Shown in pieces: positions 56,059 to 64,000 of a DNA stretch of 64,000 nt; the stretch's first letter is position 1; the number at the start of each line of letters is the position of its first letter. Both the position numbers and the translations under genes were made by a program. Source of the stretch: Usitatibacter rugosus (GTDB lineage Bacteria > Pseudomonadota > Gammaproteobacteria > Burkholderiales > Usitatibacteraceae); contig NZ_CP053069.1 in NCBI RefSeq assembly GCF_013003965.1, positions 4,371,419-4,435,418 of the forward strand. The letters run 5' to 3'. A model generated the notes under the pieces. The model was not told the DNA's origin and searched no databases. It worked only from the letters and a program-made list of their open reading frames with translations.

Positions 56059-57023
56059 GCGCTGCCCCCCGGGGCCTGGCCCGCGAGGATCGACATCACC
56101 GCCATGCGCACCGCGATGCCGAAGGTCACCTGCGGCAGGATCACGCTCTGGTGTCCGTCGGCGACGCTCGATTCGATCTCCACGCCGCGGTTCATCGGGC
56201 CGGGGTGCATCACGATCGCGTCGGGCTTCGCCTTCGCGAGCTTCGACGCGTTGAGCCCGTAGGCCTTGTAGAACTCGCCCGCCGAGGGCAGCAGCGCGCC
56301 GTTCATGCGCTCGTTCTGCAGGCGAAGCATGATCACGACATCGCAATCCTTGATGCCGGCGTCCATGTCGTGGAACACGCGCACACCCATGCGTTCGACG
56401 TCGGCCGGGATGAGCGTTTTCGGCCCGACCACGCGAAGCTCCGGCACACCGAGCGTTTTCAGCGCGTGGATCTGCGAGCGCGCGACGCGCGAGTGCAGCA
56501 CGTCGCCCACGATCGCCACCGTGAGGCCGGAGAAGTCCTTCTTGTAGTGGCGGATGGTGTACATGTCGAGCAGGCCCTGCGTCGGGTGCGCGTGGCGGCC
56601 GTCGCCCGCGTTGATCACCGCGACACCGGGCTTCACGTGCCGTGCGATCAGGTGCGGGGCACCGGACTGCGCGTGGCGGACCACGAACATGTCCGCGTCC
56701 ATCGCCTGCAGGTTGTAGACGGTGTCCAGCAGCGTTTCGCCCTTCGACGTGGACGACGCGCCGATGTTGAGGTTGATCACGTCGGCCGAGAGGCGCTTGG
56801 CGGCGATCTCGAACGTCGTGCGCGTACGGGTGGAATTCTCGAAGAAGACGTTGAAGATCGCCTTGCCGCGCAGCAGCGGCAGCTTCTTCACCTCGCGCTC
56901 GTTCACCGAGACGAACTGGTCGGCGGTGTCGAGGATGTGGCGGATCATCGCCGCGGGCAGGCCCTCGGTCGTGAGGAGATGGCGCAGGCGCCCCTGCGCG
57001 TCCAGCTGCAGGCTCGCGTTCAT
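56055..57023 (-). CDS. pyrB: aspartate carbamoyltransferase catalytic subunit
   Basis: This is a 322-residue enzyme that makes carbamoyl-aspartate. The carbamoyl-phosphate loop [16 protein letters not shown] is near residues 60-75. The 80s loop [29 protein letters not shown] and the C-terminal [13 protein letters not shown] are intact. It lies between pyrR (overlap ATGA) and pyrC'. No PyrI regulatory subunit is present, which fits the PyrB-PyrC' class. Confidence 0.96.
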   Translation of the reverse strand: MNASLQLDAQGRLRHLLTTEGLPAAMIRHILDTADQFVSVNEREVKKLPLLRGKAIFNVFFENSTRTRTTFEIAAKRLSADVINLNIGASSTSKGETLLDTVYNLQAMDADMFVVRHAQSGAPHLIARHVKPGVAVINAGDGRHAHPTQGLLDMYTIRHYKKDFSGLTVAIVGDVLHSRVARSQIHALKTLGVPELRVVGPKTLIPADVERMGVRVFHDMDAGIKDCDVVIMLRLQNERMNGALLPSAGEFYKAYGLNASKLAKAKPDAIVMHPGPMNRGVEIESSVADGHQSVILPQVTFGIAVRMAVMSILAGQAPGGSA

Positions 57024-57520
57024 GGCCGCTTCACCGCCGCGAAGCGCAGCTTGCCGCCGTCGTTGGAGAGCACCAGCTCCTCCTCGCGGTCCACCTCGAC
57101 GTCGGCGCCGAGCCAGTCCGGCGAGACGGGCAGCTCGCGCCCGCCGCGATTGGCGAGCACCGCGAGGCGCACCGCCATCGGGCGGCCGAAGTCGAAGAGC
57201 TCGTTCAGCGCGGCGCGGATCGTGCGACCCGTGTGCAGCACGTCGTCGACGAGGATGATCTCGCGCCCGTCGACGGGAAACGGGATCTGGCTGCGCCGCG
57301 ATTCGCGATGCAGCCCGATGCGGCCGAAGTCGTCTCGATGCAGCGTGACGGCGAGCGTGCCCAGCGGCACCTTGCAGCCGAGGGCGCGGTGCAGCCTTTC
57401 GGCGACCCACGCACCGCCGGTGTAGATGCCGACCATGCCGGCGTCGGGCGTGATGACGTCCTTCATCTTGGCCGCGAGGGCTTCGACGAGGCGCTCGGGA
57501 TCAGGTAGCGAGGCGCTCAT
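57020..57520 (-). CDS. pyrR: PyrR uracil phosphoribosyltransferase / regulator
   Basis: This is a 166-residue protein. The PRPP motif [19 protein letters not shown] is near residues 90-108, with [13 protein letters not shown] near 36. In Gram-positive bacteria PyrR attenuates pyr transcripts; in proteobacteria its role is mainly UMP formation, with regulation less clear. It overlaps the ruvX end by 20 bases and the pyrB start by four. Confidence 0.92.
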   Translation of the reverse strand: MSASLPDPERLVEALAAKMKDVITPDAGMVGIYTGGAWVAERLHRALGCKVPLGTLAVTLHRDDFGRIGLHRESRRSQIPFPVDGREIILVDDVLHTGRTIRAALNELFDFGRPMAVRLAVLANRGGRELPVSPDWLGADVEVDREEELVLSNDGGKLRFAAVKRP

Positions 57521-57950
57521 GCGCGTTGGGATCGTCCAGGTAGCTTTGGAGAATGACGGCTGCGGCGAGCGCGTCCACGTCCTGCTTGGCACGGATGCGC
57601 GCGTGCTGCTCGCGCATCTGCGCTTCGGCCTCGGCGGAGGAGAGCGTCTCGTCGACGAAGGTGACCGGCAGGTTGAAGCGGCCCGCGAGGCGGCGGCCGA
57701 ATTTCTCGGCGAGCTTCGCGATCGGATGCTCGCCGCCGTCGGCGTGGCGCGGCCGGCCGACGACGAAGGCCTGGGGCTTCCAGTCGAGCACCAGCTTCTC
57801 GATCAATGCGAAGCGGCGGTCGTTGGCTTCGGAATCGAGACCCATCAGCGGATGCGCGATGCCGGTCAATGTCTCGCCGACCGCGATGCCGATGCGCTTC
57901 TCGCCGAAATCGAAGCCGAGGAGGGTCGAGGACGGCTCGGGTTGCGTCAC
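57501..57950 (-). CDS. ruvX: Holliday junction resolvase-like RuvX (YqgF)
   Basis: This is a 149-residue RNase H-like nuclease. The motifs are [15 protein letters not shown] (first Asp), the [13 protein letters not shown] loop, [13 protein letters not shown], and [18 protein letters not shown] with the last acidic residues. RuvX also takes part in 16S rRNA maturation. It starts at GTG 57950, overlapping yqgE by four bases. Confidence 0.94.
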   Translation of the reverse strand: MTQPEPSSTLLGFDFGEKRIGIAVGETLTGIAHPLMGLDSEANDRRFALIEKLVLDWKPQAFVVGRPRHADGGEHPIAKLAEKFGRRLAGRFNLPVTFVDETLSSAEAEAQMREQHARIRAKQDVDALAAAVILQSYLDDPNAHERLAT

Positions 57951-58504
57951 GCGTGCCCGGCCTCGTCGGAGAGGTTGGCCGCGTTGATGCCGAGCATCTT
58001 CATCGCCGCATCGTAGCGATCCTCGGGCGGCACGTCGAAGACGACGCCCAGGTCGGCGGCGACGGTGAGCCAGCCGTTGCGCTGGATCTCGTCCTCGAGC
58101 TGGCCCGCGGCCCAGCCGGCGTAACCCAGGGCCACGAGCTGCTCGCGCGGACCCTTGCCGCCGGCCATCGCCTCGAGGATGTCGATGGAGGTGGTGAGCC
58201 CCGTGTCGCCGACGGGCAACGTGGATTTCCACGCGCCCAGCGGGCGGTGGAGCACGAAGCCGTGGTCGAACTGGACCGGTCCCCCGTAGAAGACCGGCTG
58301 GTCGGCGAGGTCGGTGGCGCCGAGCGGGATCTCGACCTGCTTGAAGAGCGCTCCGAGGGTCACGTCGATGGGCCTGTTCACGACGATGCCGAGCGCACCG
58401 CGTTCGTTGTGCTCGCACACGAAGGTGAGCGTGCGGGAAAAATTCGGGTCCGCCATGGCGGGCATGGCGATCAGGAAATGCCGGGTGAGGTTGATCGTTT
58501 GCAT
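57947..58504 (-). CDS. yqgE: YqgE/AlgH family protein
   Basis: This is a 185-residue DUF179 protein. Typical segments: [40 protein letters not shown] near the N-terminus, [16 protein letters not shown], and [14 protein letters not shown]. The function is unknown in general, although it is highly conserved. It heads yqgE-ruvX-pyrR-pyrB-pyrC', each overlapping the next. It is divergent from the photolyase gene, 46 bases away. Confidence 0.94.
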   Translation of the reverse strand: MQTINLTRHFLIAMPAMADPNFSRTLTFVCEHNERGALGIVVNRPIDVTLGALFKQVEIPLGATDLADQPVFYGGPVQFDHGFVLHRPLGAWKSTLPVGDTGLTTSIDILEAMAGGKGPREQLVALGYAGWAAGQLEDEIQRNGWLTVAADLGVVFDVPPEDRYDAAMKMLGINAANLSDEAGHA

Positions 58505-58550
58505 CGACAGGCCGTCGCGTATTCTAGCCTTTCCGACCCCCCAGCGAAAA

Positions 58551-59984
58551 ATGAAGCCTTATCCGGCCGCCCTGTTCTGGTTCCGCCGCGACCTGCGCGT
58601 CGAGGACAATGCCGGGCTCTACTACGCGCTCACCTCGGCCCGCCGGGTCCACTGCGTCTTCGTCTTCGACCGCGAGATCCTCGACGCGTTGCCGACGCGA
58701 TCGGACCGGCGGGTGGAGTTCATCCATGCCTCGGTCGTGGAGCTGCGCGAAGCCTTGCGATCCCACGGCGGGGACCTGCACATCCTGCACGACCGCGCAC
58801 GCGAAGCCATTCCACGCCTTGCCGCGGAGCTCGGTGTCGATGCGGTCTTCGCCAACGAGGACTACGAACCGGATGCCATCGCGAGGGATGCCGCCGTGGA
58901 CAAGCTGCTGGCCGCGGCGGGCCGGCGGATGCACCGCGCCAAGGACCAGGCCGTGTTCGACAAGGACGAGGTGCTGACCCGCGCGAGCCAGCCGTTCTCC
59001 GTCTTCACGCCCTACAAGAACGCCTGGCTCGAGAAGGTGGATGACTTCTTCCTGGGTGCCTATCCGGTTGCGAAGCATGCCGGCGCTCTCGCCCCTTCAC
59101 CTCTTCCCGCTTCGATGCCCTCGCTCGAGGACCTCGGCTTCGAGGCCACGAACCTCTCCACGGTGGGCGTGGTTCCGGGCACGGCGGGTGCCCGCGCGTT
59201 GCTCGCGAATTTCGAGCCGCGCATGCACGACTATCACAAGGCCCGCGACTTCCCCGGCGTGAAGGGCGTGTCGTATCTCTCGGTGCACAACCGCTTCGGC
59301 ACGGTGTCGATCCGCGAGCTGGCGCGGCGTGCCCGCGCAGCGAAGGGGCTCGGGCCGGCGACATGGCTCTCGGAGCTGGTGTGGCGCGACTTCTACTTCC
59401 AGGTGTTGTGGCACCACCCGCATGCCGCCGAGGGGCCGTTCCGCCGCGAGTACGAGGCGATCCGCTGGCCCGACGATCCCGCGCTCTTCGCCGCGTGGTG
59501 CGAAGGCAACACGGGCTATCCGCTCGTGGACGCCGCGATGCGCCAGATCAACACGACGGGCTATATGCACAACCGCCTGCGGATGGTCGTCGCGTCGTTC
59601 CTGGCCAAGGACCTGCTCGTCGACTGGCGAAAGGGGGAGCGCTATTTCGCCGAGAACCTGAACGACTTCGACCTCGCGCAGAACAACGGCGGCTGGCAGT
59701 GGGCCGCATCGACGGGATGCGATGCGCAGCCTTACTTCCGCATCTTCAATCCGGTCACGCAATCGGAGCGCTTCGACCCGAAGGGCCGCTTCATCCGCCG
59801 CTACCTGCCGGAGCTCGCGAACGTGCCCGACGCATTCATCCACGCGCCGTGGACGATGGATGCCGTGAAGCAGGCGGCTTCGGGATGCGTCATCGGGCAG
59901 GACTATCCCGCGCCGGTGGTGGATCACGCCGTGCAGCGCGAGAAAGCCCTCGCGCTGTACGGCAAGGTGAAGGGCGCGACCTAG
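58551..59984 (+). CDS. phrB: deoxyribodipyrimidine photolyase (class I CPD)
   Basis: This is a 477-residue flavoprotein that repairs UV dimers with light. The N-terminal Rossmann part is [20 protein letters not shown]. The FAD domain has [51 protein letters not shown], the Trp/Asn-rich [30 protein letters not shown] and the tail [18 protein letters not shown]. It fits the class I photolyases, rather than cryptochromes. It is convergent with the next gene, overlapping by four bases. Confidence 0.95.
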   Translation: MKPYPAALFWFRRDLRVEDNAGLYYALTSARRVHCVFVFDREILDALPTRSDRRVEFIHASVVELREALRSHGGDLHILHDRAREAIPRLAAELGVDAVFANEDYEPDAIARDAAVDKLLAAAGRRMHRAKDQAVFDKDEVLTRASQPFSVFTPYKNAWLEKVDDFFLGAYPVAKHAGALAPSPLPASMPSLEDLGFEATNLSTVGVVPGTAGARALLANFEPRMHDYHKARDFPGVKGVSYLSVHNRFGTVSIRELARRARAAKGLGPATWLSELVWRDFYFQVLWHHPHAAEGPFRREYEAIRWPDDPALFAAWCEGNTGYPLVDAAMRQINTTGYMHNRLRMVVASFLAKDLLVDWRKGERYFAENLNDFDLAQNNGGWQWAASTGCDAQPYFRIFNPVTQSERFDPKGRFIRRYLPELANVPDAFIHAPWTMDAVKQAASGCVIGQDYPAPVVDHAVQREKALALYGKVKGAT

Positions 59985-60772
59985 CGTCGAACGGCGCCGA
60001 AGCGGCCGCGGCCCAGGCCGTCGCGGCCCGCCAGGTTCAGCGTGCCGGTCACGCCGCCGTCGGTGAACTCGAGCTGCGCCACCTGGAACTGGCCCGAGTC
60101 TCCCGTCAGGCAGGTGTAGCTCCCGGCGAACGATCCGTAACGGCCGGCCTGCGTGTACGGGCCGCGGTAATCGCAGAGCCCGCCGATGGGTTCCTCGACG
60201 CGCAGCACCGCCTGGTCTCCTTCACCGATGATCAGAAGGAAATCGGCGTTGTATTCCCGTGTTCCGTACGGGGGCGACGTGTCGTTGGGCGACAGGCGCA
60301 GCGTGAACGAGCCGATGTAGTTCCCGGCGCCGCCCGTGCGCGAGAAGGTGAGGCGCTCCAGCTGCTTCGCCACCGTGATGTTGTTCACCGTGTACTGGAT
60401 GGCCAGCGCGTTGTCGTCGGTCGCGGTGAGGAAGATCTCGCCGACGGGGATCGTCTGCGTATCGGCGTTGCGGTGCGTGTCGCTGAAGGGTGTGCCCCGC
60501 GTGCGGTAGAGCGTGCCGCGGAAGGCCGGCCGTCCGGAAGACGTGTACGCATAGACGCGCGCGTCCGAAGCGACGAGCCAGAGCGGCTCGTTGTTGCTGC
60601 CGTAGGTATAGAGCGTGACGAAGGCGGTCTCGCCCTGCTGGACCATCTGCAGGCCGGTGCCGACTTCCTGCGGATTCCACCAGGTATCGGAGTAGTTGGC
60701 GGCCGCGGCGGCGGCGTTGAGCGAGCCCAGCATCAGGCCCGCGGCGGCGAGGAGCGCGAGGATTTTTTTCAA
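59981..60772 (-). CDS. secreted protein with 'DTWWNP' domain
   Basis: This is a 263-residue protein from TTG 60772, which gives a clean signal peptide (MKKILALLAAAGLMLG, ending AAAA). An earlier TTG at 60823 adds a basic extension. The mature part opens with YSDTWWNPQEVGTGLQMVQQ, then FVTLYTYGSNNEPLWLVAS, a motif seen in exported proteins of soil betaproteobacteria and xanthomonads. The rest is beta-rich with few cysteines. The function is unknown. Confidence 0.6.
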   Translation of the reverse strand: MKKILALLAAAGLMLGSLNAAAAAANYSDTWWNPQEVGTGLQMVQQGETAFVTLYTYGSNNEPLWLVASDARVYAYTSSGRPAFRGTLYRTRGTPFSDTHRNADTQTIPVGEIFLTATDDNALAIQYTVNNITVAKQLERLTFSRTGGAGNYIGSFTLRLSPNDTSPPYGTREYNADFLLIIGEGDQAVLRVEEPIGGLCDYRGPYTQAGRYGSFAGSYTCLTGDSGQFQVAQLEFTDGGVTGTLNLAGRDGLGRGRFGAVRR

Positions 60773-60890
60773 GGTCGGACGCGGTGTTGGATTGGGGAAA
60801 CGGCAGGCTACAGATCCGCGCAAGGAACCGGGTAATGGTTTGTGACGAAATACGGCTGGCGTGGAGCGAAGCGTTGCCGTGCGGGGGTTT

Positions 60891-61655
60891 TCAGGCGGGC
60901 GCGGGTTTCTCCTTGCGCGACTTGAGGCCCGTGACCCACGACATCGTCCAGGGCCGGATGCCGAGGGCCATGCCGATGGTCGTGCGCTGGTCCGAAGGGA
61001 GGTAGCTGTCCAGCTCCGCGAGCTCGTTGAATTCCGCGGCCACGCGGTTCAGGCGCCGCTGCAGCAGCTCGAAGGAAGCGCGCGAGAGCTCGCGGAACTC
61101 GAAGCGGAAGAGTCCGCCGGCCTCGACGAAGTCGGCGAGGATGAAGCTCGTCACCACGCTCTTGCCGTGCGCCTTGCGGATCGGCCCGTCGTGGCGCAGC
61201 CGCACGGTCTTCGGCACCTTGAGGCGGACCGCGTCACCCGGCTGCAGCTCGATCAGGCCGACCTTGTCCAGCTTCAGCAGCAGCTTCAGCGCCTCCGGGC
61301 GCGTGAGGTGGTAGCCCTCGAGCATGTCGGCGAGCTGCCAGTCGTTGTAGCAGAGGTAGAACATGCCCAGCAGCTTCGGATCGGCCGCGAGCGCCGTCTC
61401 CTGCGCGATCGTCATCTGGTCGGAGCCCGCGGTGGCACCGCGCGCGAGCTTCGCCACCTCGAAGAAATCCACCTCCAGGAACGCGCACACCTGCTCCAGC
61501 CGCTGGAGCGTGAAGGTGCGCTCGGAGAAGAGCCGCTTCACGCTGGGCTCGGAGAGCTCCAGGGCGCGTGCGAGGTCGCGGTACGTGGCGCCACGGGCCT
61601 TGAGGAGCTTCTTCAGGACCTCGACGAGGCCGGATGTCTGGGGGTCTTCTCGCAT
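60891..61655 (-). CDS. XRE/HTH-type transcriptional regulator
   Basis: This is a 254-residue protein. An N-terminal XRE-like HTH (about residues 8-60) reads EVLKKLLKARGATYRDLARALELSEPSVKRLFSERTFTLQRLEQV. The remainder (about 80-240) is helical with GKSVVTSFILADFVEAGGLFRFEFRELS and no known ligand motif. It is divergent from an exported protein and a ferritin-like gene. A partial palindrome in the gap (61676-61701) could be its site. The regulated function is unknown. Confidence 0.8.
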   Translation of the reverse strand: MREDPQTSGLVEVLKKLLKARGATYRDLARALELSEPSVKRLFSERTFTLQRLEQVCAFLEVDFFEVAKLARGATAGSDQMTIAQETALAADPKLLGMFYLCYNDWQLADMLEGYHLTRPEALKLLLKLDKVGLIELQPGDAVRLKVPKTVRLRHDGPIRKAHGKSVVTSFILADFVEAGGLFRFEFRELSRASFELLQRRLNRVAAEFNELAELDSYLPSDQRTTIGMALGIRPWTMSWVTGLKSRKEKPAPA

Positions 61656-61675
61656 GGGTATCAGGGGGTCGAGAC

Positions 61676-61701
61676 AGTAGGTATTGATTTACGATACTAC
61701 T
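61676..61701. promoter_or_regulatory. candidate operator in the HTH divergent gap
   Basis: AGTAGGTAT and ATACTACT form an imperfect inverted repeat, with a one-base bulge, around a nine-base centre. It lies 20 bases upstream of the HTH gene and about 82 before the exported gene, in the AT-richer part of a 127-base gap. Confidence 0.4.
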
Positions 61702-61782
61702 GCATGTTCGTCTTGTTATCCAATCCCGCCCCGCCATACTCCGCTCCACGTGCATGTGCACGGAACCGCAAGGAAGCCGAAC

Positions 61783-62199
61783 ATGAACCGCACCCTGATC
61801 GCCGCCCTGCTCGTTTCCGCCGCCCCCGCCCTCGCGATGGCCGAAGAAGAGGGCACGGAAACTTCCCCCGCCATCGATCTCTGCCGCCACGAGGCGGTCC
61901 GCGAGATCACCCGCATCGAGCACGACCTCCGCCCGGTGAAGCGCGTATACGACATCGCGATGAACCCCACCGGCTTCGTGATCGAGAAGGTGAGCGAGGA
62001 AGCCGGCGTGAAGATCCCGAAATGGGTGGGCTTCGCGCTCGACCCGAAGGGCTATGCGCGCAACTACGTGATGAAGCGCGTGCGTGAGGAAGCGAAGCAG
62101 CGCGTCGGCCTCGCCAACGACTGCCGCGTGGAAGAAACGGCGGACGACGATTCCGAAGGTCCGTTCCCGACGCCCGAAGCCGATTCGGCCGAAGCCTGA
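61783..62199 (+). CDS. small exported protein
   Basis: This is a 138-residue protein. The signal peptide MNRTLIAALLVSAAPALAMA is followed by an acidic stretch, two cysteines (DLCRHE and NDCRVEE) and a helical middle with IDLCRHEAVREITRIEHDLRPVKRV-like charge. The segment FVIEKVSEEAGVKIPKWVGFALDPKG is followed by an acidic tail. It is probably periplasmic. It is followed by the ferritin-like gene after ten bases, so the two are likely co-transcribed. Confidence 0.6.
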   Translation: MNRTLIAALLVSAAPALAMAEEEGTETSPAIDLCRHEAVREITRIEHDLRPVKRVYDIAMNPTGFVIEKVSEEAGVKIPKWVGFALDPKGYARNYVMKRVREEAKQRVGLANDCRVEETADDDSEGPFPTPEADSAEA

Positions 62200-62209
62200 G
62201 GGGACATCC

Positions 62210-62989
62210 ATGACGACGACGCACGAACGCGAGCGGTGCGACCGCGTGGTGTTCTACGCGGCGGCAGTCTCCTCCTTCCTGGAATCCAGCGTCCCGCTCT
62301 ACACGCGGGAGCTGCGCACGATGTTCGCCGGCGACCCGGCTTTCCTGGAGTGGCTCGATGCCACCTGGGAGCCCGAGGAATCCGGCCACGGGCGCGCGAT
62401 GCGCGAGCTGCTCGCGCGGCGCTGGCCCGAGTACCGCTGGGAGGACGCGTACGACGCCTTCCTGCGCGAGTACACGACGTATTGCGGCCCGCACCTGCTG
62501 CGGCCCACGCCCGCCCGCGAGATGCTTTCGCGCTGCGTGACCGAATGCCAGGCGGCGATGCTCTATCGCGCGCTCTCCGCGTACTCGACCGACGCGGGCG
62601 ACGCCGCCCTCTTCCGCTCGATGTACGAGGACGAGGTGCGCCACTACAAGGTCTTCTTCCGCGAGTTCCGCCGCTATCGCGCCTCCGAACGGCTCGGTGC
62701 GCTCGAGGTCTGCGGCGCGCTCTTCGGCCGGCGCGACAAGGCGCAGGTCGAGGACGCCGGTACGGCGCTTCGCTACGTGAACTACGGCTACAGCCGCGAG
62801 CTGCCCTTCGCGCCCCTCGAGGTCGAAGGCGCGACGGCCCTCGCCCGGGAGGCGCTACGCGCGCATTTCCCGAGCGAATCGGCGCGGCTGATGATGCTGA
62901 AGCCCCTCGCCGAGACCTCGGCCGCCGGGCGCTGGATCGCGCGCGGCGTGGGTCTCGCGATGAAGTTCGAGATGCAGGTCGTGGTCTAG
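62210..62989 (+). CDS. ferritin-like diiron protein
   Basis: This is a 259-residue mostly helical protein. Two ferritin-type motifs are spaced for a di-iron site: WEPEESGHGRAM near residues 57-68 (ExxH in EESGH), and YEDEVRHYKVFF near 139-150 (ExxH in EVRH). The first recalls acyl-ACP desaturases (EENRHG), the second general ferritin-like enzymes. There is no signal peptide. Oxidase, desaturase or storage roles cannot be told apart. GGGGACA precedes ATG 62210. It overlaps the next gene on the other strand by four bases. Confidence 0.7.
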   Translation: MTTTHERERCDRVVFYAAAVSSFLESSVPLYTRELRTMFAGDPAFLEWLDATWEPEESGHGRAMRELLARRWPEYRWEDAYDAFLREYTTYCGPHLLRPTPAREMLSRCVTECQAAMLYRALSAYSTDAGDAALFRSMYEDEVRHYKVFFREFRRYRASERLGALEVCGALFGRRDKAQVEDAGTALRYVNYGYSRELPFAPLEVEGATALAREALRAHFPSESARLMMLKPLAETSAAGRWIARGVGLAMKFEMQVVV

Positions 62990-63297
62990 CGCTGCGCGAG
63001 GGCGGCCGAGCCCTCACGGCACTGGTAGCGCACGGTGTCGAACGGGCTCGAAGGCTGGAACTCCGTGAACGTGTAGCCGGTGATGGTGTTCATCCGCTTC
63101 ACGAACGCGGCGTAGGCCTCGGGGCCTTCGCGCAGCTTGTCGCAATAGCGCTGGTAGAGGCGGGCCATGTGGCCCGTCTCACCGGCCTGGGTCGCGATGA
63201 CGGTGGAAGCCGCTGCGATGGGCTGGGTAGTGACGGCATCGGCGAACGCGGCGCCCGAGGCGAGGACGAGGGCGGTGGTGACGAGGAGGTTTCTCAT
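62986..63297 (-). CDS. small exported hypothetical protein
   Basis: This is a 103-residue protein with a signal peptide (MRNLLVTTALVLASGAAFA). The mature part is about 84 residues with two cysteines (YQRYCDKL and RYQCREG), probably one disulfide. It contains MARLYQRYCDKLREGPEAY and NTITGYTFTEFQP. I do not recognise it. It is convergent with the ferritin-like gene. Confidence 0.6.
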   Translation of the reverse strand: MRNLLVTTALVLASGAAFADAVTTQPIAAASTVIATQAGETGHMARLYQRYCDKLREGPEAYAAFVKRMNTITGYTFTEFQPSSPFDTVRYQCREGSAALAQR

Positions 63298-63420
63298 GGG
63301 GATCTCCAGTCTCGTTGGAAGGCGCCCCCAGCTTGATCCCGCTGCGACCGGCCTGTCCGTAACGGTTTGTCCCGTTGCCTTGCGGCGGTCGCGAGGCGTG
63401 ACCGCGGCGTGACGGTGTCG

Positions 63421-64000
63421 CTATTCGGCGACCACCTGGTCACCGCGTGTGAAGGTCCACGTGCGGGTGATGTACAGGATGTCGGTGTCGGCCCGGATGT
63501 TGTCGGGGAAGCGGTCGAAGGGCGCGGCCAGGCGGACGATGCGGATCGCGGCTTGGTCCAGCACCTTGTTCTTCGAGCTCTTGTTCACCTCGATCGATTC
63601 CACCTCGCCGTTCGCCTTGATGCCCACCGTGAGCTGCAGCGATCCGTAGAGCTTGTTCCGGCGCGCCTCTTCCGGATAGTTGAGGTTGCCGATGCGCTCG
63701 ATCTTGAGCCGCCAGTTGTCCACGTACACGGCGAAGCGGTATTCCGATGCGCGAGCGCCGACGAATTTCTTCTTCGGCCGCTCCTGGTAGGCCTGGTGCT
63801 CGCGGCGGATCTGCGCCTCCAGGCGCTCGATCTCGAGGCGCTTCTCGACGAGATCGCGCGCCGTGTCGTCGGCCTTCACGTCGCCTTGCGGCGAGGGCGT
63901 GGGCACCGTCACCTGCACTGCGGAGGCGAGGCGCGTCATCAGCTCCTTCTGCTCCTGCTCCAGCTGCTTCACGCGCGCCTGGGCATCGCGCATGTCCTGC
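63421..64000 (-). CDS. tonB: TonB C-terminal domain protein, 5' part missing
   Basis: The reading frame runs off the right end of the window, so the N-terminal membrane anchor is not seen. Visible parts are a coiled coil (EQEQKELMTRL..EKRLEIERLEAQIRREHQAY) and the TonB fold: YVDNWRLKIERIGNLNYPEEARRNKLYGSLQLTVGIKANGEVESIEV, ending in the strand YITRTWTFTRGD. It couples the proton motive force to outer-membrane transport. The IGNLNYP pattern is typical of betaproteobacterial TonB-family proteins. Confidence 0.85.
   Translation of the reverse strand, partial: QDMRDAQARVKQLEQEQKELMTRLASAVQVTVPTPSPQGDVKADDTARDLVEKRLEIERLEAQIRREHQAYQERPKKKFVGARASEYRFAVYVDNWRLKIERIGNLNYPEEARRNKLYGSLQLTVGIKANGEVESIEVNKSSKNKVLDQAAIRIVRLAAPFDRFPDNIRADTDILYITRTWTFTRGDQVVAE

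Overview
This 64 kb window is high-GC, densely packed proteobacterial chromosome. Gene content and order point to a betaproteobacterium: gatCAB divergent from mreBCD-mrdA-rodA-rlpA-dacA-dat-DUF493-lipB-lipA, cyaY divergent from lptM-lysA, algZ-algR divergent from argH, glnA followed by ntrBC, yqgE-ruvX-pyrR-pyrB-pyrC', and several small exported DUF4124 proteins. The abundance of DUF4124 proteins and of a secreted 'DTWWNP' protein would suit a soil lineage such as Usitatibacteraceae, but that is a guess from style and not a demonstrated assignment. No prophage, plasmid backbone, CRISPR array, tRNA, rRNA or intact transposase was seen. Intergenic gaps are all under about 300 bases.

Layout. 1-6480: the end of an EAL phosphodiesterase, then a plus-strand run of a Band-7/SPFH membrane protein, an exported SH3-like protein, a zinc-ribbon Mx-type metallopeptidase and two unknown proteins. 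6491-8421: a SAM-II-type riboswitch and terminator in front of metX-metW. 8429-10450: a perfect 43-bp inverted repeat, an AmpG-like permease, and msrB flanked by two copies of a 41-nt stem-loop. 10459-14308: a Myb/HTH-like protein, an ABC-F ATPase, exonuclease III and pyrE. 15165-18450: gatB, gatA and gatC on the minus strand, with a low-GC patch inside gatB. 18557-29090: cell-elongation and cell-wall genes, then lipoate synthesis. 29128-35576: small exported proteins, malate synthase with a divergent LysR regulator, and AlgZ/AlgR. 35606-40071: argH, a Cys-rich MarR regulator, cyaY, lptM, lysA and a histone H1-like protein. 40072-43570: aroE-mtgA-mgtE-thpR. 43613-48609: the nitrogen module, with NtrC sites, a sigma-54 promoter, glnA and ntrBC. 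48627-54769: a five-domain GGDEF/EAL protein, a second exonuclease III, a glutaredoxin-like protein and oligopeptidase A. 54784-58504: the pyrimidine operon. 58551-64000: photolyase, a secreted protein, an HTH regulator divergent from an exported protein plus a ferritin-like protein, and a TonB-family protein cut by the window edge.

Most of the window is housekeeping. The points that merit attention are regulatory or structural. They are the SAM-II aptamer ending in a terminator five bases before the metX start; a recombinant-looking patch in gatB; an inverted repeat that seems to have removed the start codon of rlpA; a family of palindromes linking the Cys-rich MarR gene to the histone-like gene; paired NtrC sites and a -24/-12 promoter upstream of glnA; and a small unassigned HTH/exported/ferritin-like locus at 60.9-63.0 kb. 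I did not find convincing evidence of a wholly new defence or mobile system.
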